From a virus, in the IMG/VR virus record IMGVR_UViG_3300031951_000250, positions 1 to 49,742 of that record: 49,742 bases of DNA, one strand, 5' to 3'. A model generated the notes under the pieces. It worked only from the letters and a program-made list of their open reading frames with translations, made no database searches and was not told the origin of the DNA. The position numbers and the translations under genes are program-made. Shown one piece after another: positions 20,944 to 28,810 of this stretch. How positions within the stretch are numbered: position 1 is the stretch's first letter; each line of letters opens with the position of its first letter.

Positions 20944-21989
20944 GGCTCACCGCCGATTGCGGCCGCGCGCGTGAGCGGGCCAGCGCGCCCGTCAGGCTCG
21001 AGCCCGTGTGCTGCTTGAAAGCGCCGCACCGTCCCCGGTCCCGCGCCGCACTCGCGACGGATCGCAGCCGCCGCTCGCAGCGCTGCGAGCCCCTCCGCGT
21101 CCGTGCGGCCGGACTCCGAGATCATCGGCACCGACCACACCAGCGCGTGCGTGCGCTCGCACAGGACGGTGCAGAGGTCGCTCGGCGCGGTCTTGTGGCT
21201 CTGCACCGTCGGGAAACGGTCTAGGTCATCGGGCGAATCCTCGCCTTCGGTCTCGTCCGCACGGTGCCAGCCCTGACGCTCGGTGGCCTCTTGTGACTTC
21301 TCGTCGCGCGCGAGGACACCCGGCAGCACGCCCGGCTTGACCGGCCCCTTGCGCGCCGCGTAGCTCTGCCCCGAGAGCGCAGCGCAGAACGGAGTGAACC
21401 CCTCGATGAGCGCGCGGACGTTCGCGTGCATCCCAAGCGCGCCGAACGTCGAGAGCACGAGCGCCGCGTCGGGCGCATGCACCGCGTACGCACGACCCAC
21501 CGCAGCCGCGAGAGCGCGCACGTCGGCGGTGGTGCGCTTGCTCGCGCTCGACAGCGCCCACGCGCTCTCACCGTTGGGCACGATCCACCGCACGCCGAGC
21601 GAGTGACAGAGGCGCGCGACGGCGGCGTGTCGCGTGACGACCTGTTCAGCCGTGAGCTTGCCCGCATGCCAGGCCGCGAGAGAGCCGTCGATCCCGACGC
21701 CGACCCAGCGCGCGATGCTGGCCCGCTCGGGGTGCTCGTAGACGCTCGCCGCCCACGCCGCGCGCAAGTTGGCGAGCAAGTCAGCGGTCCCGCCGTGCAA
21801 GATCACGGCGTCAGGCCAGATCGCAGTGAGCTCGTCGCGGCTGTCGCGCGCAGCCGCGAGCACGCCCTTCGAGGACCACGCGTAGACGCTGAGCGAGGGC
21901 GGGAGGATACACTCGTTGCCCGCGCCCGTTCGCCCGAGGAGCGAACCCGCGGGCATCGAGCTGTCGTTGATGGAGTCGGCGGCGGTCAC
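20940..21989 (-). CDS. putative endolysin with peptidoglycan-binding domain
   Basis: This 349-aa protein starts at GTG (overlap). The C-terminal residues about 317-349 (GPGTVRRFQAAHGLEPDGRA, then GPLTRAA) match the PG_binding_1 repeat. Residues about 30-235 look like an alpha/beta barrel (VYAWSSKGVLAAARDSRDEL, IARWVGVGIDGSLAAWHAGK, VRWIVPNGESAWALSS), compatible with a glycoside hydrolase-like catalytic domain, although catalytic residues cannot be named. There is no clear signal peptide, so release would depend on a holin. Among the nearby genes it is the best lysin candidate. Confidence 0.6.
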   Translation of the reverse strand: MTAADSINDSSMPAGSLLGRTGAGNECILPPSLSVYAWSSKGVLAAARDSRDELTAIWPDAVILHGGTADLLANLRAAWAASVYEHPERASIARWVGVGIDGSLAAWHAGKLTAEQVVTRHAAVARLCHSLGVRWIVPNGESAWALSSASKRTTADVRALAAAVGRAYAVHAPDAALVLSTFGALGMHANVRALIEGFTPFCAALSGQSYAARKGPVKPGVLPGVLARDEKSQEATERQGWHRADETEGEDSPDDLDRFPTVQSHKTAPSDLCTVLCERTHALVWSVPMISESGRTDAEGLAALRAAAAIRRECGAGPGTVRRFQAAHGLEPDGRAGPLTRAAAIGGEP

Positions 21990-22180
21990 TGGTCACCATC
22001 CTTGATCTCGTCGGAGTCGTTCCACCGCAGACACTTCCGCCCGGCAGTGTCGAGGTACACGTGCGCGAGGTAGCTCTTGCGCGTGCCGTTCACCACGGTA
22101 ACCGTGAGCGCCGCGCCGACGTCGAGCCACTCATACCGGCACGGGATGCTCGCGCTGTAGTCGTCGGTTGCAGCGCTCAC
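21986..22180 (-). CDS. hypothetical protein (64 aa)
   Basis: GTG 22180 overlaps the upstream stop. The sequence SAATDDYSASIPCRYEWLDV, then GAALTVTVVNGTRKSYLAHV and a charged end, suggests a small beta-barrel. No family is recognised. It is coupled to the endolysin-like gene. Confidence 0.5.
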   Translation of the reverse strand: MSAATDDYSASIPCRYEWLDVGAALTVTVVNGTRKSYLAHVYLDTAGRKCLRWNDSDEIKDGDQ

Positions 22181-22800
22181 GCGATCACCATGTGTCGGCG
22201 CAGGATCGCGAGCATCGCCGCTCCGCTCTCGGTCGAGACGACGCCAGAGCGCACGCTCAGCAGCGCGGACTCGAGCAACGCGCGACCGAACGCAACGTGA
22301 TGCGCGTCGAGCGCGTACCCGCGCGCGAGCGTGTCGGTGAGCTGGTCGAGCGTGGGGAGTGGGAGCCCGAGCGCGTGACGCACTTCGAGTCCTGCCCTGT
22401 ACGCGCGCGCCTCGAAGCGAACGCGGGCCTCGGGGTTCACGAGGTACAACCACGCGAACGCAGCGCCGCCTTCGAGGGTCGCGCCCACGGTTGAGTGGGG
22501 TCGGTACTCCCCCGCCCAGAACTGCCGGACATGCGTGCACTCGTGCGTCCCGGCCTCCAACAGCTCCTCGGGTGACAGGTCGTCAGCGATCACCGCGAAC
22601 GCCGCGACCGCGTGCGAGCAACGATCGAACTCCGCGCCGGTGGGGACCGGGACGCCGAGCGCGCGCAGGGCGTCGAACGCCGCGCGAATCAGGGCCATGC
22701 CCGGCACGTCGCCCTTGCGGACGAGCCACGCGTGGGACTGCGCGCAGAGGTCGCGCACGCACGAGAGCGCCACTGCGGGCGTGAGGTTCTCGACGCTCAC
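22177..22800 (-). CDS. hypothetical protein with HExxH motif (207 aa)
   Basis: The protein starts at GTG overlapping the upstream stop. Residues 80-97 read LLEAGTHECTHVRQFWAG; HECTH (86-90) matches the HExxH zinc-peptidase signature, and the following V-x-Q resembles the DUF4157-type peptidases. Downstream helices contain ALDAHHVAFGRALLE. A peptidase acting on the cell wall or on a virion protein is possible. A third zinc ligand cannot be assigned, so activity is uncertain. Confidence 0.5.
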   Translation of the reverse strand: MSVENLTPAVALSCVRDLCAQSHAWLVRKGDVPGMALIRAAFDALRALGVPVPTGAEFDRCSHAVAAFAVIADDLSPEELLEAGTHECTHVRQFWAGEYRPHSTVGATLEGGAAFAWLYLVNPEARVRFEARAYRAGLEVRHALGLPLPTLDQLTDTLARGYALDAHHVAFGRALLESALLSVRSGVVSTESGAAMLAILRRHMVIA

Positions 22801-23051
22801 GGGGCACCTCGCAGGCATGCGGGCGCGCCGCCGTCGGTGATCACGCACGACGCACCGACAGTGCTGCACGTCACGTCAGCGGGCGTCCACCGCTGGCCCG
22901 GTGAGCACACCTGCGGCGTGTCCTGATGGCATCTGCGGTCGAGCGGCGTGCAGCCGTCTGGCGCGGGCATCGGGCACCCCGAGAGCGCGAGCGCGCACAC
23001 GAGCCACGCGAGGACGCGACGGCGACGGCGGCCGATTGAGGGACGGATCAC
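22797..23051 (-). CDS. small Cys-rich lipoprotein (84 aa)
   Basis: GTG 23051 overlaps the upstream stop. The N-terminus is basic (RRRRR at 8-12), then LAWLVCALALSGC gives a lipobox with Cys26 as the acylated residue. The mature part has six further cysteines with a pattern CxxGQRWTPADVTC reminiscent of secreted myxobacterial Cys-rich repeats. It lies next to lysis genes, so it could be an outer-membrane spanin subunit, but the spacing of cysteines is unlike Rz1. Confidence 0.6.
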   Translation of the reverse strand: MIRPSIGRRRRRVLAWLVCALALSGCPMPAPDGCTPLDRRCHQDTPQVCSPGQRWTPADVTCSTVGASCVITDGGAPACLRGAP

Positions 23052-23359
23052 TTCACACCTCCCCACGAAACCCCCGCAGCGTCGAGCCGCTCAGCTTCGG
23101 CCAGCGCGTTCGCGGGGATCGCCTCGCCCGCTGCAAACTCGGCGCACACAGCGCGGAGCGCGCCGACGTGCGTGTACTCAGCCGCGACGCTCGCGCTGCA
23201 GTTGCCGTACTCCGAGTCGGCGTACTCGATCTCGCCGGTGACGCGCAGTCCGTCGCGCTTGCATCGGTACTCGACCCACGCCGGAGCCTGCGCAAGCGCG
23301 TCTTCTCGCGACTCGTAGGTGATCTCCAGCTTGCCTGCGTAGTAGCTCCCGTCTCTCAC
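23048..23359 (-). CDS. hypothetical protein (103 aa)
   Basis: GTG 23359 overlaps the upstream stop. The product contains GSYYAGKLEITYESREDALA, then YRCKRDGLRVTGEIEYADSE, a beta-rich part, and ends with a helix. It has three cysteines. No family is recognised. Confidence 0.5.
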   Translation of the reverse strand: MRDGSYYAGKLEITYESREDALAQAPAWVEYRCKRDGLRVTGEIEYADSEYGNCSASVAAEYTHVGALRAVCAEFAAGEAIPANALAEAERLDAAGVSWGGVK

Positions 23360-23532
23360 TTCGCACCTCCGTCTCGGGTCGGCCAACACAGCACGCGAAT
23401 CGCCATGTCTCGCATCCGGTCGCGGCGCGAGAGGCGCGCGTCGATCGCTTGCAGCCGCTCGTCTTCGGTCTGTCCGAACAGGCGCACGATGGCGCGGGCG
23501 GTGGTGAGTAGTGCTTTTTCTGCGATGGTCAC
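23356..23532 (-). CDS. hypothetical protein (58 aa)
   Basis: GTG 23532 overlaps the upstream stop. It is a small helical basic protein TIAEKALLTTARAIVRLFGQ followed by ERLQAIDARLSRRDRMRD. No family is recognised; the reality of the gene rests on its two coupled overlaps. Confidence 0.45.
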   Translation of the reverse strand: MTIAEKALLTTARAIVRLFGQTEDERLQAIDARLSRRDRMRDMAIRVLCWPTRDGGAK

Positions 23533-23711
23533 GATCGCACCTGCTTTCCGCTTCCTCGAAGCAACTTGCACTTCCGGCAAGAACACTCAGCGCGCATCAC
23601 GTCGCGCACATCGCGCCACGCCCGCGCCGCCTCGACATACGTCCGCGCGACATTGAGACGGATCAAGCGACACGCCTCGCGCGTCGCCGATCGCGCAGCC
23701 TGCGCGCTCAC
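23529..23711 (-). CDS. hypothetical protein (60 aa) with Cys pair
   Basis: GTG 23711 overlaps the stop of the membrane gene upstream. It is a helical protein SAQAARSATREACRLIRLNV ending with CSCRKCKLLRG; the clustered cysteines may bind metal. No family is recognised. Confidence 0.45.
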   Translation of the reverse strand: MSAQAARSATREACRLIRLNVARTYVEAARAWRDVRDVMRAECSCRKCKLLRGSGKQVRS

Positions 23712-24040
23712 TTCGTCTCCTCCTTCGGCGGCATCACGCTCGGTCGCTGCGGTGCGGTCACGTCGACCGTGCTCGGGGGCACCGACGCACGCGCGGGTTG
23801 TCCGCGCACGACCTGCCACAACAGCACGCGCGCCGCGCCGAGCAGATCGGGGAGCAGCTCGAGAAACACGCGGAGCACGCCGACGAGTCGCGGGTACGAC
23901 ATGCCCCACGCGTCGCGCTTCTCTTTCGGCTGCGCCTTCCACCCGACCGAGAGCGCGAGCCAGAGCCCGAACAGCGCGGCGGGGATTGGGTGTGCTTTCG
24001 CGAGCGCAACGAGCGCGGTCACGATCTGTACTTCGTCCAT
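23708..24040 (-). CDS. membrane protein, holin-like (110 aa)
   Basis: ATG 24040. Two hydrophobic segments are visible, residues about 16-34 (HPIPAALFGLWLALSVGW) and 52-77 (LVGVLRVFLELLPDLLGAAR), separated by a basic KAQPKEKRD loop and followed by a Pro-rich charged tail ending KEETK. The size, two membrane segments and position near the putative endolysin fit a holin. Function is inferred from topology and location. Confidence 0.5.
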   Translation of the reverse strand: MDEVQIVTALVALAKAHPIPAALFGLWLALSVGWKAQPKEKRDAWGMSYPRLVGVLRVFLELLPDLLGAARVLLWQVVRGQPARASVPPSTVDVTAPQRPSVMPPKEETK

Positions 24041-24072
24041 CGTCAGTCCTCCAAGCGCTCACGCGAGCGCGG

Positions 24073-24483
24073 TCAGTCGTCGTCCAGTGGGACGATCTCG
24101 TCCCTGAGATACGCATCCCACGCCGCGTGGCGCGCATCGCGCGCGGCGGAGATCGCGGCGTTGCGTTGTCTGAGCAATCGTTCGCCGCGCCCCTTCATCC
24201 GTCGTTGCTCACGCCAGAGCGAGAGCGCCGTTGCCGCGCGAGGGCCCGCGACGACGAACGCAAACAGCGCGAGCGGCGTGCGAAACATCGCGACGATGCC
24301 AACCGCGAGCAGTAGCCACGTTGCGACCGACCACAGCGCCGAGCGGATCTCTTCGTCGAGGACGACCCACTCAACCGCGAAGCTCTTGAAGCGCGCGGAC
24401 GCAGCGAGGCGCGCGGCTTCTGCGGCATCATCCGCTGCGCGGAGTTCGTCGGGCGAGCGCCGAGCGGACTCGCGGTAGGTCAT
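24073..24483 (-). CDS. membrane protein with two transmembrane segments (136 aa)
   Basis: ATG 24483 overlaps the upstream stop. Residues 1-45 are a charged Ala-rich helix, residues about 50-66 (LWSVATWLLLAVGIVAMF) and 69-83 (TPLALFAFVVAG) are hydrophobic, and the tail is a basic helix. A holin, antiholin or other late inner-membrane protein is likely. Two adjacent holin-like genes would be consistent with a holin/antiholin pair. Confidence 0.5.
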   Translation of the reverse strand: MTYRESARRSPDELRAADDAAEAARLAASARFKSFAVEWVVLDEEIRSALWSVATWLLLAVGIVAMFRTPLALFAFVVAGPRAATALSLWREQRRMKGRGERLLRQRNAAISAARDARHAAWDAYLRDEIVPLDDD

Positions 24484-24782
24484 CGCGGCTCCCTGCCCGG
24501 TCGCACCGGCGGGACACGCGGCGTCGGCGCGCGCCCGAGTTCAGCGAGCGCAGCCTCGAACCAATCGCGCTCCGGCGTCGTAATGAGCCGGCGCACGAGC
24601 GCGCTGCGCTTGTCCGACCACGCACGCAGAGCGTCGCGGTCCTCGCGCTCTGCGTCGGTCAGCGGACGCACGCGCGCGATGTGGATGTACGTCTCGATGT
24701 CGGACCCGACGCCGATGTGATCCATCCATAGCCATCGCGGCTCGCTGGGCATGCCGGGCCACTCGATAGGGAGGACAGCCAT
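24480..24782 (-). CDS. hypothetical protein (100 aa)
   Basis: ATG 24782 is preceded directly by a GTG at 24785; both overlap the upstream stop and either could be the start. The product begins AVLPIEWPGMPSEPRWLWMD, has a helical middle (PLTDAEREDRDALRAWSDKR) and a Pro/Arg tail. No family is recognised. Confidence 0.5.
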   Translation of the reverse strand: MAVLPIEWPGMPSEPRWLWMDHIGVGSDIETYIHIARVRPLTDAEREDRDALRAWSDKRSALVRRLITTPERDWFEAALAELGRAPTPRVPPVRPGREPR

Positions 24783-25168
24783 CACTCACCCTCCACGCGG
24801 AACTGGACACCGAGCGCGCGGAGTGCGGCCTCGGCGGCGCGCTTGTTCTCTTCGATGCTGGCGAGGTTCGGGCGCGGCGAGAGGACGCACGCGCGGACAA
24901 CGTTGTGCTCGAGCCACCAGTTCCTGCGCGCTGCGCCGAGCGTCCAGCCGCTGACGTTGAGCGCGATCGTCTCGCCGTCGTCATCGACGTCCGACCACCG
25001 CAGCAGAGGTAGGTACGGACGCATCGCCGCTTCTGCGAGAGAGCGCTTGAGCGCCTCGTCATCGGGCGAAGTGCCCATGGGTGACTCGACTGCCTTGAAC
25101 GTCTGCTCGCTTGGAACGGGCCGCAACTTCTCGTTGACCGGCCTACCAACAACCCTGTCGTCGCTCAT
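24782..25168 (-). CDS. hypothetical protein (128 aa)
   Basis: ATG 25168 was chosen because AGGGAGAG lies just upstream. The product starts MSDDRVVGRPVNEKLRPVPS. The middle has a beta segment (GETIALNVSGWTLGAARRNW) and the end is helical. The gap upstream (25169-25229) is AT-richer than its surroundings and may hold an internal promoter (TATTCA-like on the minus strand). No family is recognised. Confidence 0.55.
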   Translation of the reverse strand: MSDDRVVGRPVNEKLRPVPSEQTFKAVESPMGTSPDDEALKRSLAEAAMRPYLPLLRWSDVDDDGETIALNVSGWTLGAARRNWWLEHNVVRACVLSPRPNLASIEENKRAAEAALRALGVQFRVEGE

Positions 25169-25229
25169 GGTCTCTCCCTTGAATAGAACCACCAGTATTC
25201 TACTCACTCCAGAGCGAGCGCGCCACTCT

Positions 25230-25331
25230 TCAGCAGCGAACAGACGCGACAATCAGCACGAGCACGAGCAGCACCGCGAGCGCGTCAACCCAGCGGTGAT
25301 CGCGCGGGTGCGAGTCACGGACGCGGCGCAC
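25230..25331 (-). CDS. possible 33-residue single-span membrane peptide
   Basis: GTG 25331 overlaps the end of the upstream gene by 17 bp. The product is a basic/His-containing start (RRVRDSHPRDHRW) and then VDALAVLLVLVLIVASVRC, a near-perfect hydrophobic span. Such tiny one-span peptides are common among phage lysis genes. There is no strong ribosome site, so this is tentative. Confidence 0.35.
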   Translation of the reverse strand: MRRVRDSHPRDHRWVDALAVLLVLVLIVASVRC

Positions 25332-25677
25332 GAGGACACCCGCAAGTGCGCACGAGCGACTCGACTTCAGCGAGCCTGCGCGCGATGTCTTCGCCCCTCC
25401 CGCGCCACTCGCGTTCGTCCGATGCGCGCTGCGTTTCGAGTACGCGTACTCGCTCGCGCGCTTCGTCGGCGCTGTCGAGCCTGCGGAGCATCGCAGCGGA
25501 ATCCCGGCTGTATTGCTGGCGGAACTCGCTGAGCTCGGTCTTGACGGCGCTCGCCCACGCGACTGCGCCCGCGAGGATCGCGAGGATCGACACGATCGCG
25601 CCGATCGTCTTGAGGGTCTCGCCCGAGATCCCGCCCGGCTGCGCTGCATGAGCGCCCGTGTGCTGGTCCTCGCTCAC
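25315..25677 (-). CDS. membrane-anchored coiled-coil protein (120 aa)
   Basis: GTG 25677 overlaps the upstream stop. Residues about 24-44 (TIGAIVSILAILAGAVAWAS) form one membrane span; residues 45-110 are a charged coiled coil (LDSADEARERVRVLETQRAS). The end has CGCP. An N-terminal span plus long coil is the architecture of inner-membrane spanins and of XhlA/hemolysin-type lysis accessories. The location after the tail adhesin genes fits a lysis cassette start. Confidence 0.55.
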   Translation of the reverse strand: MSEDQHTGAHAAQPGGISGETLKTIGAIVSILAILAGAVAWASAVKTELSEFRQQYSRDSAAMLRRLDSADEARERVRVLETQRASDEREWRGRGEDIARRLAEVESLVRTCGCPRAPRP

Positions 25678-26609
25678 GTCGCACCCGGCGCGCGAATGGT
25701 GAACGTCCACGGCGTCGAGTTGGGCCACGTCTTCGTCCCGTCGACGTAGGTCAGAACGACCTGCGCGACGTACGTCGCTGCGACCGGCGTGTTCGCCGCG
25801 GTGAAGTCGACGTGCCCGACGAGCGAGCTCGTGCCCGCCCCGCTGTCGACCGTGAACGTCAGGCTCGTGACGAGCGTGGTGGATCCGAGAGCGTAGAGAT
25901 TGAGCACGCCGGACGACGGCGAGGCAATCGTGCCCGAGTCGACGGTGAGCGTGAACGTCACGCTCTCTCTGTCGCCCTTGGTGATCGCGCGTTGACTGGA
26001 CACCAGAGACCTCACTGGGATCGAGAGGGAGAGACCGCGCGCGACGGTCGATCCGTCGAGCGAGCGAGAGAGCAGCGAGAGCGAGAGCCCGCGAGCGACG
26101 GTGACGCCCTCGAGCCCGCGCGCTGTGATCGAGAGCGTGAGCCCGTAGACGTCGGCGTCAGGGCCGGGGAACCCGATGACCGCATCGAGCGCCGTCGACG
26201 TGAGCGACGCGACCCCGCCCGTGATCGTGACGGGCTGCGGGACCGCAGCGCCGTCGAGCGCCGTGGTCGTTGTGGTGCCGTTCGCACCCGTGAGCGTGAC
26301 AGCGCCGGGCGTCGCAGCGGCATCGAGCGCGGTCGTCGTGCTCGAGCCCTGCGCCCCGGTGATCGTGACCGGCGAGGGGACCGCCGTGGCGTCGAGCGCC
26401 GTGGTGGTGTGCGCCGCGACGTCCCCGGTGATCGAGACCGAGGACGGAGAGAGCACCGCGTCGAGCGCGGTCGTTGTCGTGGTGGCCTGCGCGCCCTCGA
26501 TGCTCACGCTGCCGGGCACAGCAACCGCGTCGAGCGCGGTCGTCGTGTGCGTCGCAACGTCACCCGTGAGGGTCGCCGCGGTCGTCAGCAGCGCGAGTAG
26601 GAGGCTCAC
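25674..26609 (-). CDS. repeat-rich tail/baseplate protein with BppU-like domain
   Basis: This 311-aa protein has residues about 13-148 made of six 22-23-residue repeats of the type VTITGAQGSSTTTALDAAAT, each with TTTALDA or a close variant. Three shorter LSLS-x-LDG-x-TVARG units follow, then an Ig-like C-terminal domain (ITKGDRESVTFTLTVDSGTI, then ATYVAQVVLTYVDGTKTW) similar to the N-terminal domain of siphophage BppU. A distal tail or adhesin component is likely. The near-identical repeats suggest expansion or contraction by recombination. It overlaps the upstream gene by 4 bp. Confidence 0.6.
   Translation of the reverse strand: MSLLLALLTTAATLTGDVATHTTTALDAVAVPGSVSIEGAQATTTTTALDAVLSPSSVSITGDVAAHTTTALDATAVPSPVTITGAQGSSTTTALDAAATPGAVTLTGANGTTTTTALDGAAVPQPVTITGGVASLTSTALDAVIGFPGPDADVYGLTLSITARGLEGVTVARGLSLSLLSRSLDGSTVARGLSLSIPVRSLVSSQRAITKGDRESVTFTLTVDSGTIASPSSGVLNLYALGSTTLVTSLTFTVDSGAGTSSLVGHVDFTAANTPVAATYVAQVVLTYVDGTKTWPNSTPWTFTIRAPGAT
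26166..26573. repeat. tandem coding repeats of about 66 bp
   Basis: Six consecutive units encode the TTTALDA-containing repeats of the tail protein. On the plus strand the shared core is close to GCGTCGAGCGCGGTCGTCGT, with variation between copies. The period follows codons, so the repeat is a protein-level feature. Confidence 0.75.
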
Positions 26610-28078
26610 GCGCGGTACCCATCGAACGTGACGTGAGCCCAGATGACTTGCGAAGCCGTCGCGGTGCCGACAACGAACTTCGCGACGCTCGCCACGAACT
26701 CGCCGGGCTGAACGCAGATGGGCGAATCGAACTGCATCACGAGGTCACCGCACTGGGGCATCTGTCCGACCGCCGCGCCGACGGGCCACGTCATGAGCCC
26801 GAGCGCCACACGGCGCGGAGCCTTCGTAGTCGCCGCTTCCGAGGTGTTGAGCGCTGCCGCGGTGTGTCCGTACGCCAGCGACCACGCGATGGTGCTGGCC
26901 GTCGTCGCGACCGCCACGCCGAGGTTCGCGGCGCTGATCTTGACGCCCGTGATGTAGAGCGCTTTGCCGGGAATCGCGCTCGTTGCAGCGGGCACCTGAT
27001 ACGACGTGACGATGCCGTCCGTCGTCGACGTTGCGCCAGCGTTGAATCGCGCCTGTCCACCGAGCCCGGTCACGAGGACGACCGTGTTGCTGAGCGCCGC
27101 CGCCGCCGTGGGGTCCGCGCTGTTCGCATAGCTCGCGGTCGTGCCGAACGTCTCGCCCGTCTGCCCCTGCGAAGCCATCTGTCCGCTCGCCGCAACTGCG
27201 TGCGCGAGCGGGCGAGGCGCGCCCACGTTGTCGCGCTTGATCGCGACCTCTGAGAATTTCATCGACTGCGCGGAGCCGGTCACGCCGGTGTTGTGCAGGC
27301 GAAAGTGAGGCGCGAGCGTGCGCGTCACCGTCCAGCCCGGAGCTGCCGCGGCACTCGTCGGAAGGTCGATCCTCGCGACGGGTGCGTCATCGATCCAGAA
27401 TCGCGCTGTCGAGTCCGAGAGACTGACGACGAACTCGCGCGTGGTGTTCCCGCCAACGACCGTGCCGAACGCCGCGGTGATCGTCGCGGTTGCCACATCG
27501 ACGCCCGCCGAGCGGATCACAGCCTCGAACGCGCCCGCGGCGCTCACCCGGAAATACGCGCCGTCGGTGGGCTCGGTGGTGCCGGTGCCGGGTCCCGCGT
27601 TGTGCGTCGCGAGGCCCCACTCCATCAGGCAATTTGCAGGGTGCGATGCCTGCCCGAACTGCCCCGCGCCAGACCAGTAGAGGTTGCTCGTCGGGGTCAC
27701 CTCGGCCATCTGGTAGCCCGTGACGACCGCCGCCGCGCCGCTCGCGGTCGAGAGTCCCGCGTTGAGCGTCAAGAAACCGCCCGTCTGCGTGATCGTCGCC
27801 GTTGCAGAGCCCTGACGAAACAGCGTGGTGTTGACCGCAGCGCCCGCGAAGAGGTGCGCGAACAACACCTCTTCTTGCGTCGTGCGCAGCGCGTAGTCGT
27901 CGTTTGACTCGAGCGCGTACACCTCGCGCGTGACGCCGTTCTCGGTCGGATGCGACTCGGCCACGAGCGCCACGAAGCCCGCCGCAGCGTCGTCCGTCGT
28001 CAGCGCGACAGATGCCGCGCCCGTCGCGTTGATCGCGAGCTTGTCGGAGCTTGCGCCGTCTTTGATTTCTACTGCCAC
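26606..28078 (-). CDS. tail adhesin/fibre-like protein (490 aa)
   Basis: The protein starts at GTG 28078 after GAGGG. The N-terminal region (VEIKDGASSDKLAINATGAA) resembles the start of conserved siphophage tail-tip proteins. The middle has a lectin/jelly-roll-like region (NLYWSGAGQFGQASHPANCL, EFVVSLSDSTARFWIDDAPV). The C-terminal 180 residues form another beta-rich domain. Its position late in the tail module supports receptor binding or distal-tail decoration. No enzymatic motif is seen. Confidence 0.6.
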   Translation of the reverse strand: MAVEIKDGASSDKLAINATGAASVALTTDDAAAGFVALVAESHPTENGVTREVYALESNDDYALRTTQEEVLFAHLFAGAAVNTTLFRQGSATATITQTGGFLTLNAGLSTASGAAAVVTGYQMAEVTPTSNLYWSGAGQFGQASHPANCLMEWGLATHNAGPGTGTTEPTDGAYFRVSAAGAFEAVIRSAGVDVATATITAAFGTVVGGNTTREFVVSLSDSTARFWIDDAPVARIDLPTSAAAAPGWTVTRTLAPHFRLHNTGVTGSAQSMKFSEVAIKRDNVGAPRPLAHAVAASGQMASQGQTGETFGTTASYANSADPTAAAALSNTVVLVTGLGGQARFNAGATSTTDGIVTSYQVPAATSAIPGKALYITGVKISAANLGVAVATTASTIAWSLAYGHTAAALNTSEAATTKAPRRVALGLMTWPVGAAVGQMPQCGDLVMQFDSPICVQPGEFVASVAKFVVGTATASQVIWAHVTFDGYRA

Positions 28079-28088
28079 GTTTCAACCC

Positions 28089-28382
28089 TCACGCGTTGTT
28101 CCAGACCCAGTGCACTTTGAAATCGCCCGTCCACGTCGTCTCGCACACCACCGTGACGGTGAGTTCGCTCGACGCGCTGACCTCCGCGAGCACGCGCGAG
28201 TCACGCGCGAGCAGTTCGTGCTCATCGGCGTTGTGCTCCGCGGTCACGTCACGCATCACCCACGCCTCGACGTGATCGCCGGAGACCAGCCCCGTCTGCC
28301 CCGTGACGACGACCTGCACACGGTCGGTGCCTGCGCCGGTGCCGAACGCAGCCGTTGCGATGCCCGCTGCGCCCGCCATCAT
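28089..28382 (-). CDS. hypothetical tail protein (97 aa)
   Basis: The start ATG 28382 overlaps the upstream stop; a second ATG follows immediately. The product begins MMAGAAGIATAAFGTGAGTD and continues with beta strands (VQVVVTGQTGLVSGDHVEAW) and a Trp-rich end. It is similar in style to small carbohydrate-module or distal-tail accessory proteins; no family is recognised. Confidence 0.55.
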   Translation of the reverse strand: MMAGAAGIATAAFGTGAGTDRVQVVVTGQTGLVSGDHVEAWVMRDVTAEHNADEHELLARDSRVLAEVSASSELTVTVVCETTWTGDFKVHWVWNNA

Positions 28383-28810
28383 CCCACCGTGAGGCGCGTG
28401 ATTCCGTTGGCGGACCACGCCACAATGACGTCGCCGCCGTTGGTCACGAGGTCGTTGGTGTCGATGAACGCGATCAACGGGTCCGTGCCAGCGTCCGCGC
28501 CAGCGACGCGACGAAACACGACCGCGCCGCCGATCGTCGCGCCAGCGCCGAGCGCCGAGAACGTGACGTCAGCCGCATCGAGCACAACGCGGTTGTTCGC
28601 AGCCTCGACGGTCGCCGTAGGGCTCGCGAGCGTCGCGCGTGCGTACCCGCTGACGCCGATCTCGGAGCCGCTCACGTCAGCGACGGTCGCGTGGTCCGCG
28701 TCGTACGAGTACGCGCTCGACACGAGGAGCACGCGAATCGTCGCGGTCGTCCATCCGACGCCGCCCGCAGCCGCGAGCGATCCGAGCGAGTTGTACGTTC
28801 CGCTTGCCAT
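28379..28810 (-). CDS. conserved phage tail-module protein (143 aa)
   Basis: The product begins ASGTYNSLGSLAAAGGVGWT, contains IRVLLVSSAYSYDADHATVA, and ends AFIDTNDLVTNGGDVIVAWS. This is the pattern of a widespread small beta-sandwich protein encoded near siphophage tail fibre or capsid decoration genes. Function is unknown. The ATG overlaps the upstream stop (TGATG). Confidence 0.65.
   Translation of the reverse strand: MASGTYNSLGSLAAAGGVGWTTATIRVLLVSSAYSYDADHATVADVSGSEIGVSGYARATLASPTATVEAANNRVVLDAADVTFSALGAGATIGGAVVFRRVAGADAGTDPLIAFIDTNDLVTNGGDVIVAWSANGITRLTVG

Noticed and set aside
25674-28078. Diversity-generating retroelement target at the tail protein genes
   Set aside because: No reverse transcriptase and no template repeat with adenine-specific differences were seen.
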